Source: Chloroflexi bacterium RBG_16_60_22
GTDB taxonomy: Bacteria; Chloroflexota; Dehalococcoidia; Dehalococcoidales; RBG-16-60-22
Direction of reading: 5' to 3'
NCBI GenBank assembly: GCA_001796935.1
Contig: MGNX01000031.1
Span: forward strand, 16,839 to 24,451
DNA length: 7,613 nucleotides
Part shown: one piece after another, positions 1 through 4,251 of the stretch
How the letters are laid out: every line of letters begins with the position of its first letter
How positions within the stretch are numbered: position 1 is the stretch's first letter
Program-made: the position numbers and the translations under genes
Notes under the pieces: generated by a model
Database searches by the model: none
Told to the model about the DNA's origin: nothing
Seen by the model: only the letters and a program-made list of their open reading frames with translations

Positions 1-251
1 ACGATGAAGCTGAGCCAGGCACCCCACGACCACCCTATCAGCACCAGGGGCGTGTCGGCGTTTTCTTCTAACACTTTCCGTAACTCCGCTACCTGCCCGT
101 CGAGAGTCGCGGCGGCTTGCAGCGGCTCCAGGACGCCCGCGAGCGAGGCCAGCTCCCGGGCCACCGGCGCCATCTCTCCCGGCGCGCCCGGTCCGCCGTG
201 AACGACCGCCACGCGGTAAGGCGGGTTACCGTAAGTCCTGAGATTCTCCAT
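1..251 (-). CDS. Alpha/beta-fold hydrolase, N-terminal part (cut by window edge)
   Basis: An open frame of 83 codons runs from an ATG at 251-249 off the left edge with no stop. Seen: residues 18-22 read HGGPG, the oxyanion-hole motif typical of prolyl-iminopeptidase-like alpha/beta hydrolases. Residues 73-77 read GWSWG, a G-x-S-x-G nucleophile elbow with Ser75 after a hydrophobic strand (LVLIGWSWG). The Asp and His of the triad would lie beyond the edge. The elbow follows the HGGPG motif by only about 55 residues, so the protein is compact with little between the first strands. The ATG overlaps the last 26 bases of ispE in another frame, and a weak AGGA lies 9 bases before it, so translation is probably coupled to ispE. 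Substrate cannot be assigned. It could be a peptidase, esterase or other member of the fold. The family call is firm; the exact start is fairly sure. Confidence 0.85.
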   Translation of the reverse strand, partial: MENLRTYGNPPYRVAVVHGGPGAPGEMAPVARELASLAGVLEPLQAAATLDGQVAELRKVLEENADTPLVLIGWSWGAWLSFI

Positions 252-1098
252 CCGTGAGCGTCCTGACGAGGTACGTCTCCATCCCCTGGTCCCGGCAGCG
301 TGCGTGCAGGTCCTCCGCCCTCTTTTTATCATTAAGGAGGGTAAAGAGGGCCGGGCCGGAGCCGGCGAGGTGGACGCGGGGAGCCCCGAGCTTGACCAGG
401 TGCTCCGCGTAAACCCGGGGTTTGGCACGGGGGGCAAAAGCCACGTTCTCGAAGGTGTTGAACAGCCTGGAAGGACTGATTCTCCGTCCTTCTCGCAGCG
501 CCCGGACCAGCTTCTCGGTGATTTTACCGTCCGTGTAATGGGACGGCTTCAGCCGGCGGTACATCGCGGCGGTCTTGCCCGGCTCCCGGGGGACATCCGG
601 CAGCACCAGGACGACCCAACTTTCCGGCAGCGGCGGCAGGGGAGTGACGATTTCCCCCCGCCCTTCTGACAGAGCTGTCCCGCCGTGTAAAAAGAAGGCC
701 ACGTCCGAGCCCAGCCGGGCCGCCAGCCCATGCAGTCTCTCCCCGGTGAGGTTGAGCTTCCAGAGCCGGTTGAGGCCGCGCAGCGCCGCGGCGGCATCCG
801 AGCTGTCGCCACCCAGCCCGGAGAGCAGCGGGACTCGCTTCTCTATCTTTACGGCAGCCCCCTGGGAGCACCCGGTAGCTTCCCGCAATAACGCGACCGC
901 CCGGGAGACCAGGCTCTCCCCCGCCGACCACCCTTTTAAATCAGATGTTATACGGATACCATCGCTTTCTTCAAAATGCAGGAGGTCACACAGGCTGATG
1001 GCCTGGAGCACGCTGCGGACCTCGTGGTAGCCGTCGGGGCGCTTTCGAAGCACTTCCAGCGTCAGGTTGAGCTTGGCCGGCGCCCTGACTGTCAGCAT
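226..1098 (-). CDS. ispE: 4-diphosphocytidyl-2-C-methyl-D-erythritol kinase
   Basis: IspE phosphorylates the 2-hydroxyl of CDP-methylerythritol with ATP, a cytosolic step of the MEP pathway to isopentenyl diphosphate. The product is 290 residues, normal for the family. GHMP-kinase motifs appear in order: the N-terminal APAKLNL with Lys9, DGYHEV (22-27), the glycine-rich phosphate loop around 93-103 (SGLGGDSSDAA), GSDVAFFLHGG (130-140) with the catalytic Asp132, and the C-terminal AGSGPALF (245-252). The loop has Asp where many homologues have a third Gly. The frame is open upstream to 1314 inside rsmA, but the ATG at 1098 is chosen because the conserved N-terminus begins there and a strong Shine-Dalgarno sequence precedes it. 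It starts one base after the rsmA stop codon, and its end overlaps the alpha/beta hydrolase start. rsmA and ispE also lie near each other in Bacillus. Confidence 0.96.
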   Translation of the reverse strand: MLTVRAPAKLNLTLEVLRKRPDGYHEVRSVLQAISLCDLLHFEESDGIRITSDLKGWSAGESLVSRAVALLREATGCSQGAAVKIEKRVPLLSGLGGDSSDAAAALRGLNRLWKLNLTGERLHGLAARLGSDVAFFLHGGTALSEGRGEIVTPLPPLPESWVVLVLPDVPREPGKTAAMYRRLKPSHYTDGKITEKLVRALREGRRISPSRLFNTFENVAFAPRAKPRVYAEHLVKLGAPRVHLAGSGPALFTLLNDKKRAEDLHARCRDQGMETYLVRTLTDGESQDLR

Positions 1099-1099
1099 G

Positions 1100-1990
1100 C
1101 TATTCCTTCTCCTCCCGGACCAGTCGCCAAAGCGCCGCCCACTCCTCGAGGGTGAAGGTCTCCGCCCGCCGCCGCGGGTCGATGCCGGCCTTCTCCAGCA
1201 GCGCCGCCACCTCGGACTTTGGCCGGCGGAGCCCCTGCGCCAGCGAGTTGACCGCCTGCTTGCGGGCGGCGGCGAAGCCGGCCCGTACCAGCCCGAAAAA
1301 CCCCGCCTCGTCACCCACCTCCACCGGAGGCCGGCGATAGACGTCTATCCTCATCACGGCGGAATCGACCTCCGGCGGGGGGTAAAAGGCGGCGGCGGGC
1401 ACGCGCGTGATGATGCCCGGCTTACCGTAATATTGTACCGCAATACTGAGGACGCTGCGCTGGCCCGGCCCGGCGGCGATGGCCTCGGCCACCTCCTGCT
1501 GCACCATGACAATCATCACCTCCGGCTTGACGGACGCCTCCAGGAAATGGCGGAGGACCGGGGAGGTGATGTAGTAAGGTAAATTGGCCACCACCTTGTA
1601 GGGCCGTATCGACTCCGGGAAGGGGGGCGCCTGACCTTCGAGGATAGCCCGGGGGTCGGTGCCGAGGACGTCCTCGTTGATGATGACGACGTTATCGTAG
1701 GGCAGGATTTTTCGCAAAGCTTCGGCCAGTCGATTGTCCAGCTCGATGGCGATTACCCAGCCGGCCCGCTTTGCCAGCTCGGCGGTGAGGACGCCCAGGC
1801 CGGGCCCGACCTCGATAACGGTGTCCGTGGGGTGGAGGTCAGCGGCGGTGACGATAGCCTCCAGCACCCCTTCATCGACGAGGAAGTGCTGCCCCAGTCC
1901 CTTCCGCGCCTTGAGGTCGAACCGGCGCAGCCATTTCTTCGTCCGGGCCGGCAGCGATTCGGGACTACCCCCGGTGAGTCGGTCACTCAT
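1100..1990 (-). CDS. rsmA: 16S rRNA (adenine(1518)-N6/adenine(1519)-N6)-dimethyltransferase
   Basis: RsmA (KsgA) uses four S-adenosylmethionine molecules to dimethylate two adjacent adenines in the 3'-terminal hairpin of 16S rRNA, a late 30S maturation step; loss gives kasugamycin resistance in known bacteria. The product is 296 residues, slightly long. Seen: KGLGQHFLVD (30-39), SAM-binding motif I EVGPGLGVLT (60-69), acidic motif II ending AIELD (81-85), motif IV NLPYY (136-140), AFYPPPEVDS (201-210), and a C-terminal helical part with RRRAETFTLEEW (273-284). The first 25 residues precede the usual beginning of the conserved region. No Shine-Dalgarno sequence precedes the ATG, which sits 3 bases after the T tract that ends the SRP RNA gene. 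No other ATG, GTG or TTG exists in frame before the conserved core, so this start is the best available. It shares a direction and probably a transcript with the RNA gene upstream and ispE downstream. Confidence 0.95.
   Translation of the reverse strand: MSDRLTGGSPESLPARTKKWLRRFDLKARKGLGQHFLVDEGVLEAIVTAADLHPTDTVIEVGPGLGVLTAELAKRAGWVIAIELDNRLAEALRKILPYDNVVIINEDVLGTDPRAILEGQAPPFPESIRPYKVVANLPYYITSPVLRHFLEASVKPEVMIVMVQQEVAEAIAAGPGQRSVLSIAVQYYGKPGIITRVPAAAFYPPPEVDSAVMRIDVYRRPPVEVGDEAGFFGLVRAGFAAARKQAVNSLAQGLRRPKSEVAALLEKAGIDPRRRAETFTLEEWAALWRLVREEKE
1104..1115 (-). promoter_or_regulatory. Ribosome binding site of ispE, inside the rsmA tail
   Basis: The minus strand reads GGAGGAGAAGGA here, with GGAGGAG ending 10 bases and AAGGA ending 5 bases before the ispE ATG. 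These bases also encode the last Glu-Glu-Lys-Glu residues of RsmA, so a ribosome finishing rsmA uncovers the site. This fixes the ispE start at 1098 and argues for translational coupling. Confidence 0.8.
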
Positions 1991-1993
1991 GGT

Positions 1994-2011
1994 AAAAAAG
2001 TGAGGCCGTGC
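1994..2011 (-). terminator. Probable 3' end / T-tract terminator of the SRP RNA
   Basis: The 3' strand of the closing helix (GCACGGCCTC, 2011-2002) is followed by A, C and six T residues (1999-1994). This resembles the end of Bacillus scRNA, which also runs into a T tract. The helix is formed with the far 5' end of the RNA rather than a local hairpin, so it is not a textbook intrinsic terminator. Some read-through into rsmA, whose ATG is three bases further on, is likely. Confidence 0.5.
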
Positions 2012-2272
2012 ACCTGCCCTCGACTCTCTCCAACAGCTTGCCCGGGCCAGCCAGCTCCAACCAGGCAGACCTGCGGCACCCAGATAAAACTATTTACCGC
2101 TGCTTCCTCTCGGACCTGACGGGGTTCATAGCACTCTGCCGCGCAGGACCCGGCCTTCGACACCACTTAACCCGGGTAGTCCTACCGGGCGAGAGCCTCA
2201 AACAGGAATTCGACCCTGCTATAGCGGATTTCAGGTTCAGGGCACCGCTAGCTCCCCATCTAGCACGACCTC
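2000..2272 (-). ncRNA. ffs: Signal recognition particle RNA, large bacterial type
   Basis: This is the RNA core of the signal recognition particle, which with Ffh targets nascent membrane and secreted proteins to FtsY. The S domain is unmistakable: GTCAGGTCC (2120-2112), a GAGA tetraloop (2111-2108, GNRA class) and GGAAGCAGC (2107-2099), the Ffh M-domain binding site. The 5' part carries the Alu-domain segments GTGCTAGATGGGGAG and TAGCGGTGCCCTGAA, which closely match my memory of Bacillus subtilis scRNA, as do GGGTCCTGCGC, GTGCCGCAGG and the terminal GGTGCACGG. The ends pair over ten bases: GAGGTCGTGC (2272-2263) with GCACGGCCTC (2011-2002), one G-U pair, fixing the mature ends closely. At about 270 nt this is the large form, unlike the roughly 110-nt 4.5S RNA of E. 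coli. A plus-strand open frame across it is accidental. Base identity is very sure; exact processed ends are inferred. Confidence 0.96.
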
Positions 2273-2278
2273 AATAAA

Positions 2279-2307
2279 ATCGTAAACGGTGGGGGAATGT
2301 TTGTCAA
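2279..2307 (-). promoter_or_regulatory. Sigma-70-type promoter of the SRP RNA / rsmA / ispE unit
   Basis: A perfect -35 box TTGACA (2307-2302) is separated by 17 bases from a -10 box TACGAT (2284-2279). The predicted start, six bases further, falls on 2272, exactly where the terminal helix of the SRP RNA begins. The agreement between promoter spacing and RNA structure makes both calls stronger. It is the best promoter in the window, as expected for an abundant stable RNA. Confidence 0.88.
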
Positions 2308-2316
2308 GGGACTTGA

Positions 2317-2394
2317 TGTCATTGCGAGCCGAAGGCGAAGCAATCTCTACCAACGGCTGTAGATTGCTTCGTCGCTACGCTCCTCGCAATGACA
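2317..2394. repeat. Palindromic intergenic repeat (REP/MITE-like)
   Basis: The arms TGTCATTGCGAG (2317-2328) and CTCGCAATGACA (2383-2394) are perfect reverse complements, and inside them CGAAGCAATCT (2336-2346) pairs with AGATTGCTTCG (2361-2371). The middle parts of the arms pair imperfectly, and about 14 bases form the loop. Sequences of the form GATTGCTTCG...CTCGCAATGAC are, from memory, a dispersed palindromic repeat common in several bacterial lineages including Dehalococcoidia. It contains no gene. It lies between the metallophosphoesterase stop and the SRP RNA promoter, ten bases upstream of the -35 box. RNA copied through it would fold into a long hairpin, but no T tract follows, so a terminator role is unproven. 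Confidence 0.85.
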
Positions 2395-2408
2395 GTCGCA
2401 AACAGGAC

Positions 2409-3140
2409 TTACCGGCCGGCCGCGAGCCGGGTAGCTAACTGGACGGGCAGGCCGGCCCGCAGCATCTTCTGCTGGGTGGCCTCGATATCGTAGGGGATGC
2501 GGAAAAGGCGGAAGATACGGCTCCGGCTGTCGTAGATGGCGTAGCTGGCACTGGGGTCGCCGTCCCTGGGCTGTCCCACCCCGCCCGGATTGATGATGAG
2601 CCGGTCGGCGCCCAGCATCATGCCGATGCCCGGCGTCATCGCCACGGACCGGCAGGAGCCGTCCTCCTCTTTGAACGCCGCCGGGACGTGGGTGTGGCCG
2701 ACCAGGCAGTACGCCGACCCGAAAAAGGCGAAGTTCCTGGCGGCGATGCCGGTGGACATGACGTACTCCAGGACGGGGTCGGTGGGGCTGCCGTGCACCA
2801 GGAGAAAATCGCCCCTGTCCGCCGTCAGGGGCAGGTTTTCCAGGTACCGGACGTGCTCCTTGCCGAGCCGGGCGGCCGTCCAGCGGCAGGCCTCGGCCGC
2901 CAGGGGATTGAAAAAGGAAAGCTCAAGCTTGCCGATAGCCGCCCGGTCGTGGTTGCCGGCGACGCTGACATGGTTATAGCGCCGCAGCAGCTCAATACAG
3001 GGAACGGGGTCGGGTCCGTAGCCCACGATGTCCCCCAGGCTCCAGACCTCATCGACGCCGCCCTGGTGCTCGATTTCCCCGAGCACCGCCGTGAATGCCT
3101 CCAGGTTGGCATGGATATCCGCAATAATGGCACAGCGCAT
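2409..3140 (-). CDS. Metallophosphoesterase, YfcE/MJ0936-like
   Basis: The 243-residue product carries the full calcineurin-like two-metal motif set: DIH (8-10), GD (36-37), GNHD (62-65), VHGSP with His116, and GHTH (148-151), plus NPGGVGQPRDGDP (184-196), typical of the small Metallophos_2 phosphodiesterases. Relatives hydrolyse phosphodiester or pyrophosphate bonds of model substrates or act on Ap4A or phosphoproteins; the real substrate here is unknown. It is not SbcD/Mre11: it is too short, lacks the capping domain, and reads away from sbcC. The frame is open to 3194, but the ATG at 3140 is preferred because the first beta strand (MRCAIIADIH) begins there, as in homologues, and a promoter fits just upstream. 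No Shine-Dalgarno sequence precedes it, and an extended -10 box lies 8 bases away, suggesting a leaderless mRNA. Confidence 0.92.
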   Translation of the reverse strand: MRCAIIADIHANLEAFTAVLGEIEHQGGVDEVWSLGDIVGYGPDPVPCIELLRRYNHVSVAGNHDRAAIGKLELSFFNPLAAEACRWTAARLGKEHVRYLENLPLTADRGDFLLVHGSPTDPVLEYVMSTGIAARNFAFFGSAYCLVGHTHVPAAFKEEDGSCRSVAMTPGIGMMLGADRLIINPGGVGQPRDGDPSASYAIYDSRSRIFRLFRIPYDIEATQQKMLRAGLPVQLATRLAAGR

Positions 3141-3148
3141 ACGGGGAT

Positions 3149-3157
3149 AATATAGCA
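3149..3157 (-). promoter_or_regulatory. Extended -10 promoter of the metallophosphoesterase gene
   Basis: The minus strand reads TGCTATATT (3157-3149), a TGn extension directly joined to a good -10 hexamer. There is no convincing -35 box 17 bases upstream, as is common with extended -10 promoters. Only eight bases separate it from the ATG at 3140, so transcription should begin at or within two bases of the start codon. Confidence 0.55.
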
Positions 3158-3190
3158 GGTTTTGGGGAATAGGGCTAGAGAATTTTTGTC

Positions 3191-4147
3191 TCAAGCGTTA
3201 AATTTCTTTATCAGCTCCAGCATCCGCTTAAAAAACTCCCGGCCCGGCTTGCCCTTCTTCTCCACCGCCTCAATGGCCGCCTCGCGCACCGGCTGCAATG
3301 CCTCGACCCACCGGGACAGCTCCTCCGGCGCCAGAGTGATGAATTCACCGTTTTTCCTGATGTATTCCCTGGCCGTGGGAATGGTCTTATCAAAGACGAT
3401 GCCGTTCTGCGCCGCGTACCAGCCGTCAGCGCCGGACGGTCCCAGACTGTCAATCACCTTCTGGATGTCTGGAGGCAGGCCGTTCCAGGCCTCCCAGGTC
3501 ATGTAAATCCGCATGGGGTGCATGCTGATGGAAAGCTCTCCCGCCAGGGTGCAGTAGGGCGCCTGCGCCGCCCAGCCCCGCGCCTCCCCCAGCCCCAGCC
3601 CGAAGACCGCCGCGTCCAGTTTCCCTTTTTCCAGTAAATCGCCGATTTCCAGAAAGTGGGGGTGCTCCGGCCGGGCCCCCAGGGCCTCCAGGGCCTTATC
3701 GATAGGCCCCAGCGACCGCGTCCGGGCGCCCTTAAAGCTTTCCAGGGAGCTTATCGGGCCCCAGGACCGGCTGGCGAAGAGGCCCATCAGCGCCCCGGTC
3801 CCGATGCCCACTATCTTCACCTCACCCAGCTCGTCGCGCAGCTCTTTAAACTCCGCGTAAAGCTGGGCCACCACCCGGCTCCCCACCGCCGAGTTAGTGA
3901 AGATAAACGGCGTCTGAATAAGGTCGAGCAGGTGGTACTTCCCCCCCGCCGCCGGGCAGTCGTTGAAAACGTCGGCCTTCACCGGCAGGGTCGGGGTGCC
4001 CCGGGTTACCTTTTTAAAGCTCAACCGGCCGCCGGTGCGCCGTACCACCTCGTCAATCCAGACCTCGTTCATCCCCGCCTCGGCGCCCACCCCCCAGTAG
4101 GCAAAGACCAGCTCAATTCTTGAATTTTTAGCGATACCGGCACTCAT
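3191..4147 (-). CDS. DctP-like TRAP transporter solute-binding protein without signal peptide
   Basis: The 318-residue product resembles DctP-family periplasmic binding proteins, which deliver organic acids or similar solutes to DctQM permeases. Seen: an N-terminal strand and helix (IELVFAYWG, then WIDEVVRRTGGRL at 30-42), LLDLIQTPFIF (73-83), SLESFKGARTRSLGP (134-148) with Arg144 where the family's carboxylate-binding arginine usually lies, LLEKGKLDAAVFG (171-183), and a C-terminal helical part with WNGLPPDIQKVI (221-232). Two oddities: no hydrophobic signal segment or lipobox precedes the first strand, so it should stay in the cytoplasm as annotated; and residues 45-65, where the family has the 'GGSLG...AVxxGxxD' segment, look shortened. 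No dctQ or dctM is adjacent. The ATG at 4147 is chosen over the TTG at 4150 because AAGGAG lies 7 bases before it. Family call is good, function unknown. Confidence 0.82.
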   Translation of the reverse strand: MSAGIAKNSRIELVFAYWGVGAEAGMNEVWIDEVVRRTGGRLSFKKVTRGTPTLPVKADVFNDCPAAGGKYHLLDLIQTPFIFTNSAVGSRVVAQLYAEFKELRDELGEVKIVGIGTGALMGLFASRSWGPISSLESFKGARTRSLGPIDKALEALGARPEHPHFLEIGDLLEKGKLDAAVFGLGLGEARGWAAQAPYCTLAGELSISMHPMRIYMTWEAWNGLPPDIQKVIDSLGPSGADGWYAAQNGIVFDKTIPTAREYIRKNGEFITLAPEELSRWVEALQPVREAAIEAVEKKGKPGREFFKRMLELIKKFNA

Positions 4148-4154
4148 CAAATAT

Positions 4155-4160
4155 CTCCTT
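4155..4160 (-). promoter_or_regulatory. Ribosome binding site of the DctP-like gene
   Basis: AAGGAG on the minus strand ends 7 bases before the ATG at 4147 and only 4 before an in-frame TTG at 4150. The spacing favours the ATG. Confidence 0.75.
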
Positions 4161-4200
4161 CCTTAGCTGACATTAGCGGCTGTTCAAGTAAATTAGGTTG

Positions 4201-4229
4201 ATTATACCCTATTAAGACCCCACCTTAAA
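4201..4229 (-). promoter_or_regulatory. Probable promoter of the DctP-like gene
   Basis: A consensus -10 box TATAAT lies at 4206-4201. A weak -35 (TTTAAG, 4229-4224) is 17 bases upstream. A start near 4194 gives a leader of about 46 bases that contains the Shine-Dalgarno site. It overlaps the divergent sbcC promoter. Confidence 0.55.
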
Positions 4230-4242
4230 ATTATGCTAAAAT
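4212..4242 (+). promoter_or_regulatory. Probable extended -10 promoter of sbcC
   Basis: TGCTAAAAT (4234-4242) is a TGn extension plus a 5/6 -10 hexamer. TTAAGA (4212-4217) is a weak -35 with 19-base spacing. Nine bases separate the -10 from the sbcC ATG, so the mRNA is predicted to begin zero to three bases before the start codon. Confidence 0.5.
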
Positions 4243-4251
4243 TAGGGCGAG

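Noticed and set aside
1099..1314. A longer ispE starting at 1314
   Set aside because: The extra 72 residues are Arg-, Pro- and Ser-rich and overlap the rsmA coding region in another frame. The conserved IspE N-terminus and a strong ribosome site place the start at 1098.
2008..2277. An 89-codon open frame on the plus strand across the rsmA/metallophosphoesterase gap
   Set aside because: The same bases form the SRP RNA on the other strand, with conserved sequence and pairing ends. No ribosome site or protein motif supports a coding region.
2317..2394. A CRISPR repeat or tRNA-like structure in the palindromic element
   Set aside because: There is only one copy with one inverted pair, no regularly spaced direct repeats, and no cloverleaf or anticodon arm.
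2409..3140. The metallophosphoesterase as an SbcD/Mre11 partner for sbcC
   Set aside because: It has the small YfcE/MJ0936 layout of 243 residues, no DNA-binding cap domain, and is separated from and oriented away from sbcC.
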